Shown: positions 1-8,182 of the stretch, piece by piece
Numbering within the stretch: the first letter of the stretch is position 1
Layout of the letters: the number at the start of each line of letters is the position of its first letter
Assembly (NCBI GenBank): GCA_028277745.1
Contig: JANQFR010000085.1
Location: forward strand, 1-64,000
Origin: Phycisphaeraceae bacterium
GTDB taxonomy: Bacteria; Planctomycetota; Phycisphaerae; Phycisphaerales; Phycisphaeraceae
DNA length: 64,000 nucleotides
Direction: 5' to 3'
Program-made: the position numbers and the translations under genes
Notes under the pieces: generated by a model
Seen by the model: only the letters and a program-made list of their open reading frames with translations
The model's database searches: none
What the model was told of the DNA's origin: nothing

Positions 1-435
1 GGCCGGGGCTTCGCGGTCGTCGCCGACGAGGTCCGCAAGCTCGCCGACCGCACCACCAAGGCCACCGAGGAGATCGCCGAGTCGATCACCGCCATCCAGG
101 GCGAGACCAACCAGGCCGTCGCCCGGATGAACGCCGGCGCCCAACAGGTCGAGGACGGCGTGGTCAAGGCGTCGGGCGCGGGCGACAGCCTGCGTCAGAT
201 CGTCGCCGCCGCGACCGACGTGAGCGACATGATCCGTTCGATCGCCGCCGCCGCCGAGGAGCAGTCGGCCGCCAGCGAGCAGGTCAGCAGCAACGTGGAG
301 AACATCTCCGGCCTGTCGCGCCAGGCGTCGGAGTCCTCCGGCCAGGCCGCCGCCGCCGCCGCCCAACTCTCCGGCCGCGCCGAGCGGCTCCAGTCCCTGG
401 TCAGCCGGTTCAAGCTCCGCTCGTCCGCCGCCTGA
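1..435 (+). CDS. Methyl-accepting chemotaxis protein, C-terminal fragment
   Basis: The reading frame is open from base 1 and ends at TGA 433-435, so only the last 144 codons of a chemoreceptor are present. The opening residues GRGFAVVADEVRKLADRT are the conserved hairpin tip of the MCP signalling domain, which contacts CheA and CheW. The rest is the returning coiled-coil arm, rich in Ala, Glu and Gln with heptad spacing. The sensor and membrane parts lie upstream of the window. A strong terminator follows 30 bases after the stop, so this is the last gene of its transcript. Confidence 0.93.
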   Translation, partial: GRGFAVVADEVRKLADRTTKATEEIAESITAIQGETNQAVARMNAGAQQVEDGVVKASGAGDSLRQIVAAATDVSDMIRSIAAAAEEQSAASEQVSSNVENISGLSRQASESSGQAAAAAAQLSGRAERLQSLVSRFKLRSSAA

Positions 436-464
436 TCAGGCCTCAAGCAAGACTCCCACCGCCC

Positions 465-506
465 CCGCCGGCCGTTTGCCCATGCAAGCGGCCGGCGGTT
501 TTTTAG
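465..506 (+). terminator. Rho-independent terminator after the chemoreceptor gene
   Basis: A 13-bp stem (gccggccgtttgc with gcaagcggccggc, one G-U pair) has a four-base loop and is followed by six T. It sits about 30 bases after the receptor stop and just before the end of the convergent membrane gene. Confidence 0.85.
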
Positions 507-520
507 GCCCATCCGTGGAA

Positions 521-1726
521 TCACCCCTTCACGGTGGGCCGGTCAGACTCGGATGTAAAATCTTCCAAACGGGCGATCGAGCGGCGTCCGGTCATCTGCC
601 AGCTTTCGGTCGAAGGCGGGGTCAGCAGCAGGGCGGCGAGCATGAGAAAAACCGATCCGCCAAGCGCCAAGGGAGCCGGCGCCCCGATTACCCAGAGGCC
701 CCACGGGGCGAGCCCCGCCGCCGCAACGATCGCCAGCGGCCCCAACCAGATAACGTCGTAGTCAGGAAAAACAAGCCGGCCTGTGGCGAACCGTCCGAAG
801 AATCCGATCGGCGGCCCGCCGTTGATGCGATACGACGCCCAACGGATGAAAACCAACAGACCGGTCGCCGGCCACCAGACCCCGCATATGCGCGGCTCTT
901 GCCAATGGATGAGGTCATACGCCACCTGATCCCATGAGACCTGATTCACGATGAACGCCAGGTCGAACGCCGCGGTAAGCCACCAAGCGGCCATGGCCGC
1001 GGTCAGCAGGCTTCTCATCGGGGCTCGCCGCTTCGGGGCGGCCCCGGGCGCGAGTGTGCTGAACGGATAACCCAGCTTGCCGGCCTTGACGGTGGGCGCT
1101 TCGCCCTCGCGCCGCCAGTCCGGGCTCTCAAACGGGAATTTCGCCATCTTCCGCTGTGTTGCCCAGAGGACCAGAGCCGAGATCAGGGCCAACACCCCCA
1201 GCGACACTTCGATGCGGTGGTGCGGAATCAGCATCGCTGGCCAAAGGAAGCCGACGAGCGTGAACAGGACGCGTTCTGAATGTGCCGCCAACCAGAGCAT
1301 CAACACGTAGGGCGTCATGTACAGCACCGGCCACAACACGATCGGCCAGCCGAGGTCAATCACGCTCAACAGCGTGAAGCCGGCGATGATCGCCGCGTCG
1401 GAGAAGGTGGGGGTGAACGGGCCGCGTGGAAGCGGCAGACCCGGCCGCCAAGGCGTCATCGCCAGCCAGGCGCGGTATCCATGGTCGTTCGCGGGGTGCC
1501 GCAGGCCGACTCGCAACAGGCCGCCCACCAGTGCGATGACCGCCAGCAACGCACTGCGGCTGATCGCCAGCTTCTCCGGAGTCAACAGGAGCTTGAACGG
1601 GAACGTCCAGGCCGACGGGTCGTCGCCGGGAATCCGTGCCCCGAGCATTTCAAGGCCCATCAGGACGAAGTAAAGCGTGGCCGCAGATATCCAGCAAAAC
1701 CACGACATGGTGCGGCGAGGGGTCAT
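521..1726 (-). CDS. Multi-pass membrane protein, probable ABC transporter permease partner
   Basis: The protein has 401 aa and many hydrophobic segments, for example near residues 7-25, 45-62, 105-165 and 230-250, with two more near the C-terminus. The start is ATG 1724-1726, which overlaps the stop of the upstream ATPase gene (ATGA). The frame stays open further upstream, but that part lies antisense-like within the ATPase gene and is a low-complexity Arg/Pro shadow. I do not recognise a named permease family. The translational coupling to an ABC ATPase is the reason for calling it the membrane component of an exporter. The substrate is unknown. Confidence 0.75.
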   Translation of the reverse strand: MTPRRTMSWFCWISAATLYFVLMGLEMLGARIPGDDPSAWTFPFKLLLTPEKLAISRSALLAVIALVGGLLRVGLRHPANDHGYRAWLAMTPWRPGLPLPRGPFTPTFSDAAIIAGFTLLSVIDLGWPIVLWPVLYMTPYVLMLWLAAHSERVLFTLVGFLWPAMLIPHHRIEVSLGVLALISALVLWATQRKMAKFPFESPDWRREGEAPTVKAGKLGYPFSTLAPGAAPKRRAPMRSLLTAAMAAWWLTAAFDLAFIVNQVSWDQVAYDLIHWQEPRICGVWWPATGLLVFIRWASYRINGGPPIGFFGRFATGRLVFPDYDVIWLGPLAIVAAAGLAPWGLWVIGAPAPLALGGSVFLMLAALLLTPPSTESWQMTGRRSIARLEDFTSESDRPTVKG

Positions 1727-2505
1727 CGTGCGTGGTCGAGGTAACGGGTGAGGTGGTCGGGGCGATCCGGGTGGGTCAGTCGTTCCAACGCCTCGGCGAG
1801 CGTGGGGCGATCGGCTTGGCGGCACAACGCGTCGGGCGTGCCGTCCGCGATGATCTGGCCGTGGTCGATCACCGCGATCCGGTCGGCAACCTGGTCGACC
1901 AACTCGGGCACGGGTACGGCCATCAGCACCGTGACATCCCGCCGTTCTGCCAGCTTGCGCAGGATCGTCCGGACCGCCAACAGTCCCGACGCGTCGAGCC
2001 CGCCGGACAGCGGTTCGTCCAGGATCAGGATCGGCGCTTCGGTCACCAGCGCCGAGCACAGGCCGATCTTCTTACGCTGCCCGGTCGAATAGTTGTTGAT
2101 GATCTGGTCGCCTTGCGTGCCCAGGTCGAAGACATCAAGCAGCAGGTCGATATGCTCGAACAGCCGCACGGGTTCGATCTCGTAGAGCCGGCCAACCGCG
2201 ACGAGCATTTCACGCCCCGTCATGAAGCGGGCCAGCCACGGGGAATCGGGGAGATAGACGACCCGACGCCGGATGGCGCGCTCGGCTTCGATGCTGCTGC
2301 GGCGGACCAGGCCGTCGATCTCGACCCGCCCTCGAAGAGGCGGCAGGAGCCCGGCCGCGACGGACAGGAGGGTGGTTTTTCCCATCCCGTTGGGGCCCAT
2401 GACGCAAACCAACTCGCCGGCCCGCACCGTCAGATCGACCCCCCGTAGCGTCGGCCGGGCGCCGTAGTGGTGCCAGATGTCGTGAAATGTAATCATATGT
2501 TTCAA
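1723..2505 (-). CDS. ABC transporter ATP-binding protein
   Basis: This is a 260-aa stand-alone ABC ATPase. Walker A is GPNGMGKT (about 37-44), the signature region is YSTGQ (about 139-143), and Walker B is ILILDEP (about 159-165) followed by the D-loop SGGLD. The layout resembles CcmA/NatA-type exporter ATPases, which pair with a separate membrane protein; here that is the overlapping downstream gene. The segment where the switch histidine normally sits reads VLMAVPVPE and has no His, which is unusual and could mean weak or altered ATP hydrolysis. A second possible start is Met4. Confidence 0.88.
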   Translation of the reverse strand: MKHMITFHDIWHHYGARPTLRGVDLTVRAGELVCVMGPNGMGKTTLLSVAAGLLPPLRGRVEIDGLVRRSSIEAERAIRRRVVYLPDSPWLARFMTGREMLVAVGRLYEIEPVRLFEHIDLLLDVFDLGTQGDQIINNYSTGQRKKIGLCSALVTEAPILILDEPLSGGLDASGLLAVRTILRKLAERRDVTVLMAVPVPELVDQVADRIAVIDHGQIIADGTPDALCRQADRPTLAEALERLTHPDRPDHLTRYLDHAR

Positions 2506-2609
2506 GATATCTCGGAAACCGTCGCATTAACGCCAATCCGGGGGTGTGCTTCCGCAGAGCCGCGGGTCGCCGGGCGGACTGGCGGGCCATCGGCATTACA
2601 CTCTGTGTC

Positions 2610-3080
2610 ATGCCGCTGTTGATCGATGGTTACAACGTGCTGCACGAGACCATGCCCCCGCCGCTGGCGGGGCTGGACGAGGGGCGGCTGTGCGTCGCTC
2701 TGTCGCGGAGCGTGTTCCGCAACGAGCGGAGCGTGGTGGTGTGTGACGGCCGACCCAAGCCGCTGCGGGCGAGCGAGTCGCCGGTGGACGGGGTGGAACT
2801 GGTGTTCAGCGGGGCGGGGCGGTCGGCGGACGATGTGATCATCGCGATGATCGAGGCGGACAGTGCGCCGCGTCGGCTGACGGTGGTCAGCAGCGACCGG
2901 AAGATCCGGGCCGCGGGGCGAAAACGGCGGGTTCGGGTGTGGAGCAGCGCCGAGTTCATCGCGCGGCTGGTGCGTGGGCTGGGGCAATCGCCGCCCTTGC
3001 CCAGGGACGCCAAGCCCGGCGGCGGCCTGACGCCGGAGCAGGTCGACGACTGGCTCGATACGTTCGGGATCGAAGAGTAA
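2610..3080 (+). CDS. NYN domain (YacP-like) predicted ribonuclease
   Basis: The protein has 156 aa. It opens with MPLLIDGYNVLH, the first acidic motif of the NYN/PIN-like nuclease fold (YacP, DUF901). Further conserved acidic positions are VVCDG, SADD and VSSD, which together would bind a metal ion. The family is predicted to cut RNA; the Bacillus homologue Rae1 acts at the ribosome. The start was set at ATG 2610 because the family begins directly at this beta strand. The frame is open 22 codons further upstream. The gene stands alone, divergent from the ABC genes and upstream of pyrH. Confidence 0.82.
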   Translation: MPLLIDGYNVLHETMPPPLAGLDEGRLCVALSRSVFRNERSVVVCDGRPKPLRASESPVDGVELVFSGAGRSADDVIIAMIEADSAPRRLTVVSSDRKIRAAGRKRRVRVWSSAEFIARLVRGLGQSPPLPRDAKPGGGLTPEQVDDWLDTFGIEE

Positions 3081-3132
3081 ACGGGAATCAGCAAACCGGG
3101 AGCAGGCCCCTCAAGACGTGTGAGAAACCGGT

Positions 3133-3197
3133 CCTGAGCGGAGCGAAGGTCCGGATGGTTTTTCGCCAACGCGGTTCGAACCTTCGCTCCGCTCAGG
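3133..3197. repeat. Perfect 18-bp inverted repeat between the NYN gene and pyrH
   Basis: cctgagcggagcgaaggt (3133-3150) is matched by its exact reverse complement at 3180-3197, with a 29-base spacer. Both arms are followed by tccgg-like sequence. No T-run follows, so it is not a standard terminator. The arm motif resembles dispersed palindromic elements known in several bacterial genomes. Whether it recurs in this genome cannot be judged from one copy. Confidence 0.8.
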
Positions 3198-3293
3198 TCC
3201 GGCTTCATCACAGGACCGACTGAGGCGCTCGACTTGACGAAAAGCGTTGAAAACGCTCCAATTACGTTCTATCCCCCCCGCAGGCCGCATGCC

Positions 3294-4052
3294 ATGACGA
3301 CAACTTCCGCCGCCAGTTCGACCGATGCCCCGGGCTCGTCCGGTTACCGCCGCGTGCTGCTGAAGATCAGCGGCGAAGCCTTCTGTAAACCCGGCGGCTT
3401 CGGGATCGAGATGCAGGAACTGGAGGTGATTGCCCGGGAAATCGCCGAGGCGGCCCGCACGGGCGCCGAGATGGCGGTAGTGGTCGGCGGGGGCAACATT
3501 ATCCGCGGCGCCGAGTTGGCGAAGCAAGGCGCGATCCTTCAAGCGACGGCCGATCAGATGGGCATGCTCGGCACAGTGATCAACGGCTTGGCCCTGAAGG
3601 AGACGCTGGAGCAGTTGGGCCAGCCGGCGCGGGTGCTCAGCGCCCTGAACGTGAGCAGCGTGGCGGAGACCTTCATCCGTGGCCGGGCGCTTCGGCACCT
3701 GGAGAAAGGCCGGGTGGTGATCTTCGTCGCCGGGACCGGCAACCCCTTCTGCACCACCGACAGCGCCGCCTCCCTCCGGGCCGCGGAGATCAACGCCGAC
3801 GTCTTGCTCAAGGCGACCAAGGTCGACGGCATCTACGACAAAGACCCCAAGACGCACCCCGACGCGGTGAAGTTCGGGCGTTTGACGTTCGATGAAGCGA
3901 TCAAGCGTCAGCTCAAGATCATGGACATCACCGCGTTCGACATGTGTCGGACCCGGGGCATCCCGATCGTGGTGTTCAATATGAAAGAGCCCGGGCACAT
4001 CGCCGATGTGGTCCGCGGAGCGAATCACGGCACCACGGTGACGGTGAAATAA
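3294..4052 (+). CDS. pyrH: UMP kinase
   Basis: The protein has 252 aa and phosphorylates UMP to UDP in pyrimidine nucleotide synthesis. It belongs to the amino-acid-kinase fold and functions as a hexamer. Visible family motifs are LLKISGEAF near the N-terminus, VVGGGNIIRG, DQMGMLGTVINGLAL, GTGNPFCTTDSAA and VDGIYDKDP. The ATG at 3294 was chosen over a TTG at 3234, since the family starts a few residues before the KISGE motif; even so there is an N-terminal extension of about 16 residues rich in Ser and Thr. It is followed after 40 bases by frr, the classical pyrH-frr pairing. Confidence 0.96.
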   Translation: MTTTSAASSTDAPGSSGYRRVLLKISGEAFCKPGGFGIEMQELEVIAREIAEAARTGAEMAVVVGGGNIIRGAELAKQGAILQATADQMGMLGTVINGLALKETLEQLGQPARVLSALNVSSVAETFIRGRALRHLEKGRVVIFVAGTGNPFCTTDSAASLRAAEINADVLLKATKVDGIYDKDPKTHPDAVKFGRLTFDEAIKRQLKIMDITAFDMCRTRGIPIVVFNMKEPGHIADVVRGANHGTTVTVK

Positions 4053-4092
4053 GCATCGAAGATCGGGGTTGAATCGAGACGGAGACGCACCT

Positions 4093-4659
4093 ATGGAACT
4101 TGACGAGATTCTGTTGACGGCCGAGGAGTCGATGGACAAATCGGTGGATTATCTAAAGGGAGAGCTGCGCGGCGTGCGGACCGGGCGGGCGTCGACCGGG
4201 CTGGTTGAGTTCGTCAAGGTCGAATGCTACGGGGCGGAGACCGACCTGCGGAGCGTCGCGATGATCAGCGTGCCCGAGCCGACGCAGATCGTGATCAAGC
4301 CGTTCGATCCCTCCACGGTTCACGAAATCGCCAAGGGGATCGAGAAATCAGGGTTGGGCCTGAACCCGAACGTGGACGGCAAGCAGATCCGCCTCAACAT
4401 CCCGCCGCTGTCGGGCGAGCGGCGCAACCAATTGATCGCGTCGGTCAAGCAGATGGGCGAGCAGGCGAAAGTGGCGATCCGCAACGCCCGTCGCGACGCC
4501 AACAAGCACGCGGACGGGGCGGCCAAGGACAAGTCCGCTCACCTCAGCGAGGATGACGTCAGCGACGCCAAAGAGGAGGTTCAGGAGCTGACGAAGAAAT
4601 ACGAGACCCAGGTCGAGGAACTGGTGAACGCCAAGACAAAAGAGATTCAGGAAATTTAA
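4093..4659 (+). CDS. frr: Ribosome recycling factor
   Basis: The protein has 188 aa, the usual RRF length. With EF-G it splits post-termination ribosomes. Diagnostic stretches are LRGVRTGRAS, the region around DPSTV and GLNPNVDGKQIRL, and the long C-terminal helix ending KTKEIQEI. ATG 4093 is preceded by GGAG (4080-4084 area) and gives the standard N-terminus; an upstream in-frame TTG at 4069 is less likely. It lies downstream of pyrH and is probably co-transcribed with it. Confidence 0.96.
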   Translation: MELDEILLTAEESMDKSVDYLKGELRGVRTGRASTGLVEFVKVECYGAETDLRSVAMISVPEPTQIVIKPFDPSTVHEIAKGIEKSGLGLNPNVDGKQIRLNIPPLSGERRNQLIASVKQMGEQAKVAIRNARRDANKHADGAAKDKSAHLSEDDVSDAKEEVQELTKKYETQVEELVNAKTKEIQEI

Positions 4660-4743
4660 GCGATCGGTTACACTATATAGAGTCTCAGGTTCCTCAACGG
4701 CAGACACCAGCCGCCTATGATCCACCAGATGATGAGGCAACAA

Positions 4744-7700
4744 ATGAATAGCGGAGTCGGGGCTCGTTTGTCATATCGCGTCTTGATCCTGGCGGTTGTG
4801 CTTGTTTTCCAAGGATGGGCGCCCCCTGCAAGCGGGCAGACCACGGAGCTGGAGCAGAAGAAGGCCTACGACGCCGAGGTCGAGAAACTGGTCAAGCAGC
4901 TGATCGCGGAAGCCGAGCAACTCGACGTTTTTGAGAAACCCAGCCCCCGCCCGGTTTTTACCCGGCCCCACCGGATGGTTCGGGACATGAGCGTCGATCT
5001 CGCCCCGACCATGCTCAAGCGGATGACCGGCAAGCTGACCGGCAATGATTACCGCGACACCTACATCCGCTGGCACATGATCTGGCTGGTCAACGAGATG
5101 CTCGACGACGCTTTCGCGTCGTATCGCCAGACCTTCCTCGCAACCGGCGACCGGGAATTCAGCATCCCCCCCGATACGAGCGACCGGATCGTACGCCTGA
5201 TCAAAGCGATGCCCGGTCCATTGCAGTACACGTTCAGGAATACCACGCGTTGGGTGCCGCCGGATATTGCCGGCCGTTATTTCAGGTTGGTCAATCAGGT
5301 CCGCGTGACCGTGGGGTTCCCTCCGTTTGAAAGAACCTACCACGGCCGGGCCGCGTTAGCGCACGTCGACGGCGCGACGAAAGCGAGGTTCGAGGCGATC
5401 CTGAAAGAGGCCGCGGAACTGCGCAAGCAGATCTCCCCGATCGTGGATAAAGAACTGCGGGCCCGTAACCACATAGCTCGCCACATGAACCGGATCGTCC
5501 GTGAATACCGCGGCGACCTGGTCTATGCGGCGGTGAAATCCGGAGACACGGGGACCCTCAGGCTCGTGATCGATGAGGTCGGCCGACAGGTCGGCAAGGA
5601 TCAGCAGATCGGCTACGACCTGATGGCGTACGTGTATCTGGCGGCCTTTACGGGGTCGCTTTCGCTTTACGACGAAGACACGCTCAGCGATGTCCGCCGC
5701 AAGCTCGATTCGATCGCCCGCGCATCAGACGAGTTCCGGCGGGTGAAAATCGGCCAAAAGCCGGCGCCGAATTACCTGGTCCCCAAAGTTCGGAACTTCG
5801 CGGACTACTCCTACCATATGCGCGAGATCCTCGAGACCCCGGAGCTGGTCAGGCAGTTCCTGCTGAGCTTCGAGACGCCGAGCCGCCAATCGGTGCCCGC
5901 CAAGCCGACGACGCCGTTCGACCCGAAGCGGTTGTCGCTGGACCAGATCCATGACGCGATCACGCGGGCGACGCGGGCGCTGAACGACGAACATTCGGTT
6001 CATCGCAACATCCTGCCTGCTTACCGCGTCCGCAGCGATTATGAGATGTGGAACGCCCATCGAGCCGGCAAGGGCGTTCAGCGGCAAGAGATTTACCACG
6101 AGGCGGGCAACCAGTCCGTGGTGGCGTGGGCGTTGCTGGCGGGGGGCAACTCCTACCAGGACCCGCGCCTTTTCAAGCGGATCAACTGGGTGCTGGCGGC
6201 GGACACGCCTTATGTCTTTGACCGCGGCATGCGGCTGATGATGCTCAAAGAGCTGTCTTATGACCGGTGGGGCGCCTACGTCAACCGCGACGCGAAATGG
6301 CTGCGGCTGGCGATCACCGAAAAGGGGGGGTTTACTTATGAGTACCTCGCCAAGGAGAAAGACAGAGAGAAGTGGGGCAACCACGCCGACGGCCAATACG
6401 GGGTGCTGGGTCTCTGGGCCGCCGCCGAGGCCGGCGTCGACATCCCGGAATCGGTCTGGAAGCGGATCGACGCGCAGTGGCGCCTCACGCAGCAGAAGAC
6501 CGACGGCGATGCCCCCGCTGGGTGGGCGTTGGGGATGCTCAACGTCAGCAACGCCGGCAAGGTCCCCGCGGAATGGAAGCGGGTGTCGGCGCCGATGACC
6601 GCGGGGGGCGTCGCGGTGCTCAGCCTCACCGAACGTTATCTGCGCGAAGATAAGGACGGCAACTCCAAAGCCCTGGCCAAAGGCCTGGCGTGGCTCGACA
6701 AGCACTTCCGCATCGACGAGAGCGGCCCCGAGGTGGACTGGTTCTACTACATGTGGACCATGCAGCGGGTGGGGCAGGCCTCCGGTTACGCGACCTTCAA
6801 CAAGATTGACTGGTTCCGTGAGGTGACCACCGAGATGCTCAACCGTCAGCAGCCCGACGGGCTCTGGCGCGACCCCAACAACCGGGTGGGCATGGCCGCC
6901 AGTTCGGCGTTCGCGCTGCTGTTCCTGGGCAATACGCTCGATCCGGTCGGCGTCGCCAAGCTGCGCTACGCCGGGGACTGGCACGACCGCCCCAACGACA
7001 TCTGGAACTTCATCTCCTACGCCTCCGACCGCTACGAGTACCCCACGACCTGGCAGATCGTGGAGCCGAATCAACCGGTGTACGAGCTGATCGAGGCGCC
7101 CCTGATGTACCTCTCCGCGGGCGGTAAGGTTGAATTGACCGATACGCACATCAAACGCATCCGTGAATACATCGATGCGGGCGGCATGTTGGTGTTGAAT
7201 CCTGACAAAGCCAACAGCACCGTCAGCCAGTCGCTGCGCCAACTGGTGGAGCGGCTCTACCCCGACCGTGAGCTCGAGAAAGTCGAGAACGACCACCTTT
7301 TCTACAACATCCATCGGCAGGTCCGGCCGAACGTCCAGATGCAGGCCATCAGCAACGGCGTGCGCCCCCTGGTTGTCCAGTTCACCCGCGACATCGGCAA
7401 GGGACTGCAAGAGAACGAAACCATCAAGAGTGAAAGCTTCCTGGCGCTTTCCAATCTTTATCTCTACAGCATCGGGCTTAACCCCCGGCGGACCCGGCTT
7501 CAGACGGACTACCTGCCCACCAGCAACCGTCCGACGCGTTGGTCGGTTTCCGCCGCCCGGATCCAATATGAGGGCGGCTACGATCCAGAGCCCGGCGCCC
7601 TCACCCAACTGCGCAACCTGCTGCGGGAGAAACACGCGGTGGACCTCAAGCTGGCCGTCGCCCAGCCCGGAGAACTGAGCAAATCCACCGAGATCGCCTA

Positions 7701-8151
7701 CCTGACGACCACCGGCGACGGCGGGCTGACCGATACGCAGGCCGAAGCGCTGCGTGACTGGGTCTACGCCGGGGGCACGCTCTGGCTTGACGCGGCCGGC
7801 GGCTCCAAGACCGCGGTCGACGCCGCGTTCAAGATGCTTGGCCAGATCGCCCCCGACAGCGTGCCTCTTCCCTTGCCGTCCACCTCGCCCATCGTGACCG
7901 GCAGGAAGCTGCCGGGCAATCCGTACGACAACCGGAATGTCGGCTACCGGCTCTTCGCCCTCCACCAGATGGGGCCGACCAGTAACCAGCGCCTCCAGGC
8001 CGTGATGATCAACGACCGACCGGCGATCATTTTTTCGCCGGAAGACCTGACCGCAGGCGTGGCCGGGCTTAATCAGTGGGGCATCTTCGGCTACAGCGTC
8101 GGGTCTGCCCGGAAGCTCGCGGTGAACGGCGTCCTCGACACCCTCAAGTGA
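4744..8151 (+). CDS. Exported protein with alpha/alpha-toroid region and tandem DUF4159 domains
   Basis: The protein has about 1135 aa. ATG 4744 has a GAGG six bases upstream and yields a signal peptide with hydrophobic core VLILAVVLVFQGW and an ASGQ cleavage region. Residues about 400-735 look like an alpha/alpha-toroid similar to prenyltransferase/squalene-cyclase repeats (motifs GVLGLWAAAEAG, ADGQYG, QQPDGLWRDP). Two DUF4159-like units follow, at about 740-820 (AGDWHDRPNDIW ... IDAGGMLVLNP) and about 930-1130 (YEGGYDPEPGAL ... VYAGGTLWLDAAGG). DUF4159 proteins are common in planctomycetes near membrane and secretion genes, but their biochemical role is unknown. An upstream ATG at 4717 is possible. 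Confidence 0.85.
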   Translation: MNSGVGARLSYRVLILAVVLVFQGWAPPASGQTTELEQKKAYDAEVEKLVKQLIAEAEQLDVFEKPSPRPVFTRPHRMVRDMSVDLAPTMLKRMTGKLTGNDYRDTYIRWHMIWLVNEMLDDAFASYRQTFLATGDREFSIPPDTSDRIVRLIKAMPGPLQYTFRNTTRWVPPDIAGRYFRLVNQVRVTVGFPPFERTYHGRAALAHVDGATKARFEAILKEAAELRKQISPIVDKELRARNHIARHMNRIVREYRGDLVYAAVKSGDTGTLRLVIDEVGRQVGKDQQIGYDLMAYVYLAAFTGSLSLYDEDTLSDVRRKLDSIARASDEFRRVKIGQKPAPNYLVPKVRNFADYSYHMREILETPELVRQFLLSFETPSRQSVPAKPTTPFDPKRLSLDQIHDAITRATRALNDEHSVHRNILPAYRVRSDYEMWNAHRAGKGVQRQEIYHEAGNQSVVAWALLAGGNSYQDPRLFKRINWVLAADTPYVFDRGMRLMMLKELSYDRWGAYVNRDAKWLRLAITEKGGFTYEYLAKEKDREKWGNHADGQYGVLGLWAAAEAGVDIPESVWKRIDAQWRLTQQKTDGDAPAGWALGMLNVSNAGKVPAEWKRVSAPMTAGGVAVLSLTERYLREDKDGNSKALAKGLAWLDKHFRIDESGPEVDWFYYMWTMQRVGQASGYATFNKIDWFREVTTEMLNRQQPDGLWRDPNNRVGMAASSAFALLFLGNTLDPVGVAKLRYAGDWHDRPNDIWNFISYASDRYEYPTTWQIVEPNQPVYELIEAPLMYLSAGGKVELTDTHIKRIREYIDAGGMLVLNPDKANSTVSQSLRQLVERLYPDRELEKVENDHLFYNIHRQVRPNVQMQAISNGVRPLVVQFTRDIGKGLQENETIKSESFLALSNLYLYSIGLNPRRTRLQTDYLPTSNRPTRWSVSAARIQYEGGYDPEPGALTQLRNLLREKHAVDLKLAVAQPGELSKSTEIAYLTTTGDGGLTDTQAEALRDWVYAGGTLWLDAAGGSKTAVDAAFKMLGQIAPDSVPLPLPSTSPIVTGRKLPGNPYDNRNVGYRLFALHQMGPTSNQRLQAVMINDRPAIIFSPEDLTAGVAGLNQWGIFGYSVGSARKLAVNGVLDTLK

Positions 8152-8182
8152 TCAACCGTCGTTGACCGCCTACAATGCGGCA

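Noticed and set aside
1727..2059. N-terminal extension of the membrane gene by 111 codons
   Set aside because: It is Arg/Pro/Gly-rich and lies wholly within the ABC ATPase gene in another frame; the ATGA overlap gives a much better start.
3111..4139. Long minus-strand frame across pyrH
   Set aside because: Antisense to a certain gene, of His/Gly/Arg-rich shadow composition; its start lies near the frr 5' end and its tail is the inverted repeat.
5725..7965. 746-codon minus-strand open frame
   Set aside because: Antisense shadow of the DUF4159 protein caused by high GC at third positions; no domain is recognisable.
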